This document shows positions 14,201-25,293 of a stretch of DNA of 64,000 nucleotides, piece by piece (position 1 is the first letter of the stretch; the number at the start of each line of letters is the position of its first letter). The notes under the pieces were generated by a model. That model was not told the DNA's origin and made no database searches. It saw nothing but the letters and a program-made list of their open reading frames with translations. Position numbers and translations under genes: made by a program. Source of the stretch: Nymphaea colorata (Eukaryota > Streptophyta > Magnoliopsida > Nymphaeales > Nymphaeaceae); contig NC_045141.1 of assembly GCF_008831285.2 (NCBI RefSeq), forward strand, positions 25,095,315 to 25,159,314, given 5' to 3'.

Positions 14201-16621
14201 ATCAGACCTCTGTTCTGGACCCATGATCTCAATTTCAACATCTATACCAGATCAGATGAGACCCTTGATCCAAATTCAACGTCTTAATTGAATCATATTA
14301 ACCCTCTAATCCAAAGCATTTGTCACAAATCAAAATCCAACACCTAAGACAGATCAGATTAGACCTCTGATTCAATTCGATAATTTAAATATGAGTTCAA
14401 CTGCTTATCTGGGTCAGATCAGACCTCTGATCCAAAGTCCCAATATGTCATTGTGTATCGTTAGTATGATATTCTTTCTCATCAAATAAATGTTTGATCT
14501 ATGATTGGTTGTTCGGGAAGTTGATTGTGGTCAATTTTAGAAAAAGAGATGTATACTAGATGAACAATTTATGATATTCAATTATTCTTTGGATAATGTT
14601 GTCAAGAGGATAGATATAAGTATTTGGAGAAAAGATTGGGATATTCCTACCTTGAACAATTATCTTTGATGTCCCCTATACCTATACCAAGATTTTTTTA
14701 TTGAATATTTCTTATGCAATAATTGTTCATAGAAAATTGAAATCTTTATCCATTGGACAAAGATCATTTGCATTACTCATGTCCTTTCAACTTGTTGATT
14801 GAGATGCTTAGGCGATCACCCACATGATGCCGAAAAGTGGATCATAGATCCCGATCCTACAGTTAAATGCAAATCGAAGCACAACATTCAAATATAAGAT
14901 CATATTAGACTTGTGATCTACACTCGTTGCAAAATCCAAATCCAACACCTAAAGGCGGACAGACAAGACCTCTGGTCCATACCCAAGATATAAATGATGT
15001 TCAACGTCTTATTCAAATCAGTGATTCCAAACCAAAATCCAACACTTAAACCGAATCAGATTAGGCTTCTGATTCAAATCGATATTTTAAATCCGAGTTC
15101 AACACGTTCTCCGGGTCAGATCAGACCTCTGATCTAAATTCGCATATGACATCTTGTATCATTTCTATGATCTTCTTTCTCATCAAATAAATGTTGGAGG
15201 TATGGTTGACAGTTCGAGAAGTTGATTGTAGACTATTTTAGAAAAAGAGATGTGTAATATATGAACAATTTGTGATCTTCAATGATTCATTGGATTGTTT
15301 TTCCAAGAAGATTGTTATGAATATTTGATTCATGGATTAGGATATTCCAACGTTAGATAATTATCTTTGATGTTCCACATTCAAAGATTTTGTATTACAT
15401 ATTTCATATGTAATAATTGTACATGAAAAATTAAAATCTTTATTTTTTGGACAATGATCATTTTCATTCAACTTGTTTTTTTGGATGCTTAGTATATTGC
15501 CCACAAGATGCTGAAAAGTGAATTGTCGATTAGGTTCATAGACATAAATCCAAACTCTAGTACAACATATAAATAAGATCATATTAGACATGTTGTCTAG
15601 ACTCTAGTTGCAAACACCTGAAGCCGAACAAATCAGACCTCTGTTCTGGACCCATGATCTCAATATCAACATCTATACCGAATCAGATGAGACCCTTGAT
15701 CCAAATTCAACGTCTTAATTGAATCATATTAAGCCTCTAATCCAAAGCATTTCTCACAAATCAAAATCCAGCACCTAAGACGGATCAGATTAGACCTCTG
15801 ATTCAATTCGATAATTTAAATATGACTTCAACTGCTTATTCGGGTCAGATCAGACCTTTGATCCAAAGTCCCAATATGTCATTGTGTATCGTTAGTATGA
15901 TATTCTTTCTCCTCAAATAAATGTTGGATCTATGATTGGTTGTTCGGGAAGTTGATTGTGGTCGATTTTAGAAAAAGAGATGTATACTAGATGAACAATT
16001 TATGATATTCAATTATTCTTTGGGTAATGTTGTCAAGAGGATAGATATAAATATTTGGAGAAAAGATTGGGATATTCCTACCTTGAACAATTATCTTTGA
16101 TGTCCTCTATACCTATACCAAGATTTTTTTATTGAATATTTCTTATGCAATAATTGTTCATAGAAAATTGAAATCTTTATCCATTGGACAAAGATCATTT
16201 GCATTACTCATGTCCTTTCAACTTGTTCATGGAGATGCTTAGGCGATCACCCACATGATGCCGAAAAGTGGATCATAGATCCCGATCCTACAGTTAAATG
16301 CAAATCGAAGCACAACATTCAAATATAAGATCATATTAGACTTGTGATCTACACTCGTTGCAAAATTCAAATCCAACACCTAAAGGCGGACAGATAAGAC
16401 CTCTGGTCCATACCCAAGATATAAATCATGTTCAACGTCTTTTTCAAATCAGTGATTCCAAACCAAAATCCAACATTGAAGCCGAATCAGATTAGGCTTC
16501 TGATTCAAATCGAGATTTTAAATCCGAGTTCAACACGTTCTCCGGGTCAGATCAGACCTCTGATCCAAATTCCCATATGACATCTTGTATCATTTCTATG
16601 ATCTTCTTTCTCATCAAATAA
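5222..16621. repeat. Homogenised core of the satellite: eight near-identical units
   Basis: Eight consecutive A+B units with lengths 1421, 1412, 1424, 1425, 1425, 1431, 1431 and 1431 bp. The 1431-bp units carry a 6-bp duplication (ctatac repeated) near 13243, 14678 and 16110 that the others lack. By eye the copies differ at only a few percent of positions, far less than A differs from B. This is the signature of recent unequal exchange or gene conversion acting on the dimer, not on single monomers. Each A monomer keeps the same 76-codon frame on the minus strand (for example 5392-5622), a by-product of homogenisation rather than a demonstrated gene. Confidence 0.9.
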
Positions 16622-19600
16622 ATGTTGGAGGTATGGTTGACAGTTCTAGAAGTTGATTGTAGACTATTTTAGAAAAAGAGATGTGTAATATATGAACAAT
16701 TTGTGATCTTTAATAATTGATTGGATTGTTTTTTCAAAAAGATTGATATGAATATTTGAGTCATGGATTAGGATATTCCAACGTTAGATAATTATCTTTG
16801 ATGTTCCACATTCAAAGATTTTGTATTACATATTTTACATGTAATAATTGCACATGAAAAATTAAAATCCTTATTTTGAAGGCAAAGATGATTTTCATTA
16901 CTTACGACCTTTCTACTTGTTTTTTGGGATGCTTAGTATATCACTCACAATATGCTAAAAAGTGGATTGTAGATCAGGATCATAGACATAAATCCAAACC
17001 CTAGTACGGCATCTAAATAAGATCATATTAGACATGTTGTCTAGACTTTAGTTGCAAACACCTAAAGCCGGACAGATCAGACCTCTGTTCCGGACCCATG
17101 ATCTGTATTTCAACGTCTATACCGGGTCATATGAGACCCCTGATCCAAATTCAACGTCTTAATTGAATCAGATTAAGCCTCTAATCCAAAGCATTTGTCC
17201 CAAATCAAAATCCAGCACCTAAAACGGATCAGATTAGACCTCTGATTCAAATAGAGAATTTAAATATGAGTTCAATAGCTTATTCGGGTCAGATCAGATT
17301 TCTGATCCAAACTCCCAATATGTCATTGTGTATCATTAGTATGATATTCTTTCTCATTAAATAAATGTTGGATGTATGATTGGTAGTTCGGGAAGTTGAT
17401 TGTGGTCGATTTTTGAAAAAGAGATGTATACTATATGAACAATTTATGATATTCAATTATTCTTTGGATAATGTTGTCAAGATGATAGATATAAATATTT
17501 GAATAAAAGATTAGGATATTTCAACCTTGAACAATTATCTTTGATGTCTTCTATTCAAAGATTTTTTTATTGAATATTTCTTATGCTATAATTGTTCATA
17601 GAAAATTGAAATCTTTATCCATTGGACAAAGATCATTTGCATTACTCATGCCCTTTCAACTTGTTGATTGAGATGCTTAGGCGATCACCCACATGATGCC
17701 GAAAAGTGGATCATAGATCCCGTAAGATCATATTAGACTTGTGATCTACACTCGTTGCAAAATCCAAATCCAACACCTAAAGGCAGATAAGACCTCTGGT
17801 CCATACCCAAGATATAAATCATGTTCAACGTCTTATTCAAATCAGTGATTCCAAACCAAAATCCAACGTTGATGCCGAATCAGATTGGGCTTCTGATTCA
17901 AATCGAGATTTTAAATCCGAGTTCAACACCTTGTCCGGGTCACAGATCAGATCTCTGATCTAAATTCCCATACGACATCTTGTATCATTTCTATGATCTT
18001 CTTTCTCATCAAATAAATGTTAGAGGTATGGTTGACCGTTCGAGAAGTTGATTGTAGACTATTTTAGAAAAAAGGTGTAATATATGAACAATTTGTGATC
18101 TTCAATTATTCATTGGATTGTTTTTTCAAAAAGGTTGATATGAATATTTGAGTCATGGATTAGGATATTCCAACGTAAGATAATTATCTTTGATGTTCCA
18201 CTTTCAAAGATTTTGTATTACATATTTTACATGTAATAATTGCACATGAAAAATTAAAATCCTTATTTTGAGGGCAAAGATGATTTTCATTACTTACGAC
18301 CTTTCTACTTGTTTTTTGGGATGCTTAGTATATCACCCACAATATGCTAAAAAGTGGATTGTAGATCAGAATCATAGACATAAATCCAAACCCTAAAACG
18401 GCATCTAAATAAGATCATATTAGACATGTTGTCTAGACTTTAGTTGCAAACACCTAAAGCCGGACAGATCAGACCTCTGTTCCGGACCCATGATCTGTAT
18501 TTCAACGTCTATACCGGGTCATATGAGACCCCTGATCCAAATTCAACGTCTTAATTGAATCAAATTAAGCCTCTAATCCAAAGCATTTGTCCCAAATCAA
18601 AATCCAGCACATAAAACGGATCAGATTAGACCTCTGATTCAAATAGAGAATTTAAATATGAGTTCAATAGCTTATTCGGGAATGATCAGATTTCTTATCC
18701 AAACTCCCAATATGTCATTGTGTATCATTAGTATGATATTCTTTCTCATCAAATAAATTGTGGTCGATTTTAGAAAAAGAGATGTATACTATATGAACAA
18801 TTATTCTTTGGATAATGTTGTCAAGATGATAGAGATAGATATTTGAACCAAAGATTGGGATATTCCAACCTTGAACAATTATTTTTGATGTCCCCTATTC
18901 CAAGATTTTTTATTGAATATTTCTTATGCTATAATTGTACATAGAAAATTGAAATCTTTATCCATTGGACAAAGATCATTTGCATTACTCATGTCCTTTC
19001 AACTTGTTTATTGAGATGCTTAGGAGATCACCCACATGATGCCGAAAAATGGATCATAGATCTCGATCCTACACTTAAATGCAAATCGAAGCGTAACATT
19101 TAAATATAAGATCATATTAGACTTGTGATCTACACTCGTTGCAAAATCCAAATGCAACACCTAAAGGCAGACAAATAAGACCTCTGGTCCAGACCCAAGA
19201 TATAAATCATGTTCAACGTCTTATTCAAATCAGTGATTCCAAACCAAAATCCAACACTTAAGCCGAATCAGATTAGGCTTCTGATTCAAATCGAGATTTT
19301 AAATCCGAGTTCAACACCTTGTCCGTGTTAGATCAGACCTCTGATCCAAATTCCCATATGACATCTTGTTTCATTTCTATGATCTTTTTTCTCATCAAAT
19401 AAATGTTGGAGGTGTGGTTGACGGTTCGAGAAGTTGATTGTAGACTATTTTAGAAAAAGAGATGTATAATATATGAGCTATTTGTGATCTTCAATGATTC
19501 ATTCATTGGATTGTTTTTCCAAGAAGATTGATATGAATATTTGAATCATGGATTTGGATATTCCAACGTTAGATAATTATCTTTGATGTTCCACATTCAA

Positions 19601-19657
19601 AGATTTTGTATTACATATTTCATATGTAATAATTGTACATGAAAAATTAAAATCCTT
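16622..19657. repeat. Diverged right flank of the satellite with deleted units
   Basis: Two units of 1395 and 1386 bp and a partial third. The unit starting at 16622 lacks about 40 bp after 'gatcccg' near 17723 that all core units contain. In the next unit the B monomer lacks its first ~35 bp (junction near 18757). The last A monomer, from 19403, is interrupted near 19657 and followed by unrelated DNA. The phrase 'ggtcacagatcagatctctg' near 17937 is shared with a core unit at about 7977 and with no neighbour. Confidence 0.8.
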
Positions 19658-20430
19658 TATTAGATTCGTTACTTAGGTCTCTCTCACTGGTATGCTTTAC
19701 AGGCCCTTTGTCTTAATGCATGAAGGATGGGGCACCCCTTTCTCTATTGTTCTTTTTTCCTTTTTCTTTTTTTAATATCTCTCTTTGTCTTGGTAGGGGC
19801 TATGACTGTTTGCAAGGCATTCTTTTTTAATATCTCTCTTTTTTCCTTTTTCTTTTTTTAATATCTCTCTTTGTCTTAATTCTACTAAAGAAGGCAGTTT
19901 GGACTATGATGTGGACTCTTTTTTCATCACACACTTTTTTTAATATCTCTTTTTTTTTACAAAATTGTCTATGATGTGGACTCTTGTTTCCTGTTGTTTG
20001 CTATATACACTTCCAAACTCCTAGGTAATTTGTCTATGATGTGGAATTATGTTTGTAAGTTGCTTTGTGGAACCAAAGGAGCGGGGTTCTTTGATATTCA
20101 TTCTAGGTAGGAAGGGTGTCAATTGTCGGTGTCACTAGTTGAAATAAATCTAATCTATTTGTTCACATGCCTTTTCTTGCGTAAATATTATGGTTGTGAA
20201 ATATCTTTACATTTTCTTTGACACTCAGAAATTCTATAGTTTCATATATGTTGTATTTGAGCTGTGAAAATCCCAACCTGGTCATGCAGCTGGGCTGAAG
20301 TGAAGAGAATATTTTAAGGATGTACAAGTCTATAAAATGTACCACGTTGATTCTTCACTTTGCACATCAATCACATAATCAACTGATGGCCTCCCAAACT
20401 GCCTTCTTTAGTAGAATTGATGAAAAAATG
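19658..20430. repeat. Pyrimidine-rich block flanked by a perfect 25-bp inverted repeat
   Basis: Immediately right of the satellite. A 41-bp pyrimidine-rich segment at 19751-19791 is repeated at 19837-19877 (period 86). A perfect 25-bp inverted repeat has arms at 19878-19902 and 20394-20418, core 'ctactaaagaaggcagttt' and its complement, 491 bp apart. The element between has no coding potential. It may be a non-autonomous transposon relic or a rearrangement product; no target-site duplication was found. Confidence 0.45.
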
Positions 20431-20752
20431 AGCAACCACACGACAAGAGCACAATAATTAACGTGGTTCAGTCGTTTATCGTCAATAAATCTCTCTCTTT
20501 GTATCTTATTTTTGAGTAGGATTCCCATACCATTTTATATTACATTCACCATGATTTTTGGGTCTTCATTTACAATGACTATCTTTAACATTAACATGGG
20601 TGCTTTCTATTTCAATAGAATCTTTGATTGAGGAAATCTGCTGTGCAACATCCCTTGCCTTTGCTGTCCTCAATAGCTGTTGTCATGCATGCCTTACCTT
20701 TACACTTGTTAACATTCCTTAGTTTACACATCAATCACATAATCAACTGATG
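20363..20752. repeat. Exact 26-bp direct repeats enclosing possible LTR-like DNA
   Basis: The 26-bp block containing 'catcaatcacataatcaact' occurs exactly at 20363-20388 and 20727-20752. Between them lies 'ttaacgtggttcag' near 20459, a phrase typical of plant Copia-type or TRIM LTRs. The repeats are too long to be a simple target-site duplication. A solo-LTR relic is possible but not proven. Confidence 0.35.
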
Positions 20753-21934
20753 ACCTTCGAAACAGTGTCCACTTAGTGTTGACCCTTAAAATATGTGGCT
20801 CAATGTCTTCATCACGGCTTTCTACTATGTTTTATAGAACCCATGGGCCCCTGCTAAGAGTGTACCATGGATGTGGGTTTGTGTGTAACCAGAAAGTCAA
20901 AGGGGGACTGGCCATGAGGGAGAGATAGAGACCGTAATGGTACTGGTGCAGTTTGGTATTTGACATGAAATTGTGATACGTATGTTATGGGTTGTTGATC
21001 CATGTTTCCTGAATTTTTGTGCTTACCTCTAATGGAGGTAGGGACGATTGAGCTCTTCTAGCTTTCTGTGGAATCATAAAGCTGTGGCACTGCCCTTCAA
21101 ATAGTTAATTAGACCTGTTTACTTCATGTGAATGAACAATGTTAAACGCTTCACCTGGAGAACGAATCAGGTACATAGACTACATGTTCTGCTGCAGCAT
21201 GTTGTCAGCCATAGATGACTCCTCAACTTCCATAAGAAGCCTAAGAAACAAGGTTGTTGTAGTTTTCATGTAAGGTATGTGCCAACTTATTGGTTCATTT
21301 GGAGGTTTTAGTTATGTGTTAGTTTAGAGCTCGTTGTAAGCTGTAGCATGGTTAATTTGTTATCCTACTTGATAAGGATGATGAGGGTGATACTGTCCAA
21401 ACTTTTGTCTTTGTTATATCATTTCTTTTGAGCTTCAATGAGTATTTTGCCTCTGCAGCCCTTTCATCTGTATGCACACCTTTCTACGTTTTCTTTTAGA
21501 TGTAAAAATTGCTATTGTATAGAAAGTAAATTTCTCCTTATTCAGCAATTCCCAGTATCTCTTTCTCAAACCACCTACGAAAGTCAGGAATGTGGCTATG
21601 GCGAGTAGGATGATGGAAGGCTCTGTATTAATGTTTACAACCCCACAGCTTGACTGTGACTCGAATGGAATCCTCTCCAGACGACTCTTTCCTGTTAGTA
21701 TTCTCAAGAGATCGTGATTTTTCTGTTTTCTCAATAGCAGGAGATGGTGCACACCTTTTCTAGCTTCTCTTGTTTTGTCAGGACATGTCCCTATATTTTA
21801 ATATGTGCTACGTTATTTGCAGGGGTACATGAGGTCGGTCTTAAACTTGTTGGAAAGGTTGAAGCACATCAGTGAATCGTATGGGCTTGCTTAAGAACCC
21901 ACTTGGCCACCTGCATGATTGAGGTAAGGCTGAT
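20753..21934. other. Intergenic DNA, no gene recognised
   Basis: Mixed-composition sequence with scattered short frames on both strands. The longest (minus strand, 21435-21752, 105 codons) resembles no family I know and has no supporting splice or promoter context. Nothing else is supported. Confidence 0.4.
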
Positions 21935-22362
21935 GAAGCGAAAGCTTCACGGTCAAATTTGTTAGTTATATTATATTTATAAAAATAGTCAAAAATTTGA
22001 AAAACCAACTACAAAAACAAAAATATTGAAACACTAAAAATGAGTAAAGTAATGGGTTAATTATATATATATATATGTATGCATGTATATCTGCGCCAGC
22101 ATCCTCAGGATCTTTGAACGAGTTTACGCATATAACAAAAGTGAGCTTACTCGTGAGGTGAGGCGAGAGGAGACGATTGAAGCGAAAGCTTCAGTCATGG
22201 ATAGCTATATAATATTTATCAAAATAGTCAAGAAAATACAAAATAAACAACTAAAATAACAAGAATATTGAAACACTAAAATGACTAAAATAACGTAATA
22301 TATGCACCCTCAGAATCTTGGAACAAGTTTATAAATTATAATAAAAGTGATCTTATAGAAAA
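21935..22362. repeat. Two-copy tandem duplication, period 244 bp
   Basis: The block starting 'gaagcgaaagcttca' at 21935 recurs at 22179. Both copies continue through '..aaaatagtcaa..', 'aatattgaaacactaaaa' and a 'cctcag..tctt' segment to an 'aaaagtga' ending. The copies differ by many substitutions and small indels, so this is an old duplication, probably part of a transposon. Not coding. Confidence 0.7.
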
Positions 22363-24110
22363 TATCATGATGTTTGTGATTACTTTAATGATAGTTAAAA
22401 TGTGATGTGTAGAGCTTCTAGTTTACTATCTCTGCGTTATATGGTAGTTATGTACATGACCTAAAAAACAAACCAATTGTAAAATACATACCCTTTCATT
22501 AAAGTTGCTAGCATCGACTTTTTTGCATAATATGAGTTTCAATTATTCATAAACTACATAGCCCGCAAGTAACAATACCGATGTTTGAAAGAAATGAATG
22601 ACGAGGGAACGCAGACACAAGAAGGCTCAAAGCTGCATTTTTTGCGTCTATGAAACTTTCAAGACACAAGAACGCAGACACATAAAGCATTCTATTAATT
22701 TCTATTGCGCACAGTTCGTGTCAACACTTTATCTGGTCACATTTTCTGTTGTTTTTAAAAATTAACAAGTGTATGATGGTGGCGCAGCCGCGCTCTAATG
22801 TTTTTTTTTTCTGGCGCTGCTCCCTTTCTCCCTCTCTAGAGATTGAGCAATTGAGAGAGAGAGAAGGCCAATCGCTAGCCACATTGTGGGGCATCTGTTT
22901 CACGAAGCTATTTTGAAACCTAATAGTTGGATTTAGGAGGAGTTATACGAGCAGCTAGCTGCATGGGACTCGGTTCACTTGTCCATGGACTTGGGTTCTT
23001 TTGGTTGTTGACTGTATATTTATAGCCTGATAGAAAAAAATATATGGCACCACCCTTGGTGCTGGTCATGGTCCTCGGGTGATAGAGAGAGCGTGACAAA
23101 ATTGATTGAGAAGAAGCGAAGGATCTTCCATCTGTTGTGACAAGAGGTTTGAGCCTTCAGGGATGGATGAGAAGGAGAAAATGGTAAATAGTAGTAATGG
23201 GTTCACCGTAACTGTGAAACCAGGACTTTATATGGCTTTTTTTTATTTTTTTATTTTTTTGATAGAAAAATAAAAATTGGCTTAGTCGTTGAGGCATACA
23301 CCTTAGACATGGGAGTGTGCCTTGGTTTGAGGCATATGCCTCAACTCGGTGAGGTGCAAGCTTTTAGTGACTCTTGTCTCACCCTTACGCTTCGAGGCAT
23401 TTTTGAGAAAAATGCCTTGAAGCCTCCTTTGTTGGTGTGGGGCGTATGCCTGCGTAAACGTCTCTGGCGGGAGCTTAATTAAGAATGAAATAAAGGACTG
23501 GCGTTATCGTGTTCATTTTTGTAATTAATTTTTTTATTGTTTGATCAGTCCCTATGAAGTGGAACTAATTGGTAATATATATACATATATATATAATCAT
23601 ACCCTTTATTTTTTTGCCAAAAAAAGATTATTTAAAAAATGTAAATATCTTAATATATTTTTGAATTCTATTTTTATATACAACTTTGTTCCAAATTGTT
23701 TTTATAAAGGATGTGGCTTTTTTTGTTATTGAATGTTGATACTACGGGGGAACCCTTTTATTTTTCATTATAAAAACACTATTAAAGGCTAACAAATGAT
23801 TCACGTTATATATGTTTTGCATCAATATATTCTTAAGATTGTATCAGTAAAGATTGCCAGAAAAAGAAAAAAAAACACGTTTAGTTTTTATTCTTGACTT
23901 AAGCGTTTCGTTTTTGCCAAGTTATATATATATGTATACATATAAGAAAAACGTCAGTCTGACAAACTATTCATCTCGACGTTAAATGATAAGAATATTG
24001 TAGGTAATGTTTTGCGTTATTTTTGCTGCAAAACTCACCCACATTTTATGAACATAAACTTTCAAGGGCCAGTGGAAGAAAATTAAGCACGTGGAAGATA
24101 ATGAAGCATT
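22363..24110. other. Gene-free stretch with a GAGGCAT repeat-rich patch
   Basis: No gene recognised. The patch 23270-23460 is dense in gaggcat and its complement, includes a perfect 18-bp palindrome (ttgaggcatatgcctcaa, 23327-23344), and looks like a dispersed repeat. A region at 23570-23980 is very AT-rich with TATATA runs. Confidence 0.4.
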
Positions 24111-24305
24111 TCAACTTATCCAAGTGTTTTGAGTCTTAATTAATTGATGTACCAAAATATGTATATGTGTATGGAAGCCATCTAGCTTTTCGTATTTATT
24201 ATAGAACTCATACGCTTTATAATCACTATTAAATTCCATTCCAATCGACGGTAGATGTTCAGTTGAAACATGTGGGTTTAGCCGTTGCTCTGCACTTGCA
24301 CCCAT
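24111..24305 (-). pseudogene. FAR1-type DNA-binding domain relic
   Basis: A 64-codon frame starting at the ATG 24305-24303. Residues 20-44 (GMEF, then AYEFYNKYEKLDGF) have the pattern of the start of the FAR1 DNA-binding domain, shared by FAR1/FHY3-related factors and Mutator-like transposases. The usual continuation of the domain after the GF is missing: the frame runs through a low-complexity HTHIHIL stretch to a stop, with no clear splice donor. No downstream MULE transposase or SWIM segment was found on this strand. I read it as a fragment of a FAR1-related or MULE gene. A short real exon is possible but less likely. Confidence 0.55.
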
Positions 24306-25058
24306 GTCTACCTTCCTTTGCCAAGGTTGAGCTTATACGGATGCAACTTTGATCCATATGTGAAGACCTTCTGAACATACAAAAAACAAATAAATGTATG
24401 TTCAAGTCAGTTATAAGAGAACACCCCCTTAGTTATGGCAACCTAAAAGAGAGAACCAAAATAACAACATGCTTGAAAGTTTACCGGAAATATCAATATT
24501 TTACTTCAAAAATAAAATTTGCATCTTTTATCAATGTCTAAAAGCCTGGATATTGGTGGTGTACTATCATATCTTCAAAAGATATAAATATACTAGAAGG
24601 ATTAATCTATAAGAAGTGAGAGAAAACTAGCGAGTAAGTGTTTTGATCTATGTACTAGTTTAAATTAGAGGAACAAAATAACCACTAACTAGATTGGGTT
24701 AAACAAATACTACATCAAAGCTAGAGGCGTTATTTGATAATGTTATTGAAAAAGTGCCCCTCAAGTAGACCTTGTCAACATAATAGATTTCGTAGTCAAA
24801 TCAGTGGCAATTTACTTATGTTTTCCGCCGAATGCACAAAGACGGGGCACTGACAAAGTAACATTTTATATTGATTCATTTTGGTCCCAACAAATTTCAG
24901 TTTTCTTTCTACGCTGGAAGTTATACAACAGATCTCTCACTTACTATGGAAATCAAACCTATTCCGAAATGACCCTTGCTGAATCCATTTTTATTTTAAA
25001 TTATTCAAGCTAACGTTCACATTTGGTAAATATGATTCACTAACTATTTTCACGCGTT
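24306..25058. other. Intergenic DNA, nothing recognised
   Basis: AT-rich sequence with only short, unsupported frames. Confidence 0.4.
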
Positions 25059-25293
25059 GAAATCACGTCTTAGAATTTTGTGACTATTTGTAAGGCATGC
25101 TATATTCATGAATTGTAACGTATCCATTTTTCACTATATTAAACCAACATAACAAATAAAGCAATATAGATGACATGGACCTGAAATCATGTCTTGGAAT
25201 TTTATGACTGTTTGCAAGGCATTCTACATTCCTGAGTTGTAACCTGTTCATTTTTACGACATTAAACTGACATACCAAATAAAGCAAATGGAA
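25059..25293. repeat. Two-copy tandem duplication, period 124 bp
   Basis: The block starting gaaatca at 25059 recurs at 25183 and ends with an 'aataaagcaa' segment in both copies. Shared landmarks include 'aaggcat', 'gttgtaac' or 'attgtaac' and 'acaaataaagcaa'. The copies are about 80% alike by eye. The phrase 'gactgtttgcaaggcattct' in copy two also occurs near 19804, so the unit belongs to a dispersed repeat. Confidence 0.65.

Larger units (their letters stand above)
1130..19657. repeat. Satellite array: A+B higher-order unit of ~1.42 kb
   Basis: About 18.5 kb of tandem repeats. Two related but diverged ~0.7-kb monomers alternate. A begins 'atgttggaggtatggttgac'; B begins 'atgttggatctatgattgg'. 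A plus B makes a unit of about 1.42 kb. A-type starts are at 2139, 2938, 4362, 5222, 6643, 8055, 9479, 10904, 12329, 13760, 15191, 16622, 18017 and 19403. Inside each monomer a shorter period of about 60 bp is visible, built on phrases such as 'gatcagacctctgatccaaa' and 'ccaacacctaa'. The array begins in degraded copies near 1130 and stops abruptly inside an A monomer near 19657. The length, homogeneity and nesting fit a pericentromeric, subtelomeric or other heterochromatic satellite; its chromosomal location cannot be told from this window. I know no named family that it matches. Confidence 0.95.

Noticed and set aside
5392-15591. Eight copies of a 76-residue protein as a tandem gene family
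   Set aside because: The frames lie inside non-coding satellite monomers, are absent from the diverged flank copies as intact frames, differ mainly by amino-acid-changing substitutions, and match no family. They are kept open by array homogenisation.
1130-19657. CRISPR-like or phage-type repeat array
   Set aside because: The units are 0.7-1.4 kb with no unique spacers, and the context is a plant nuclear genome.
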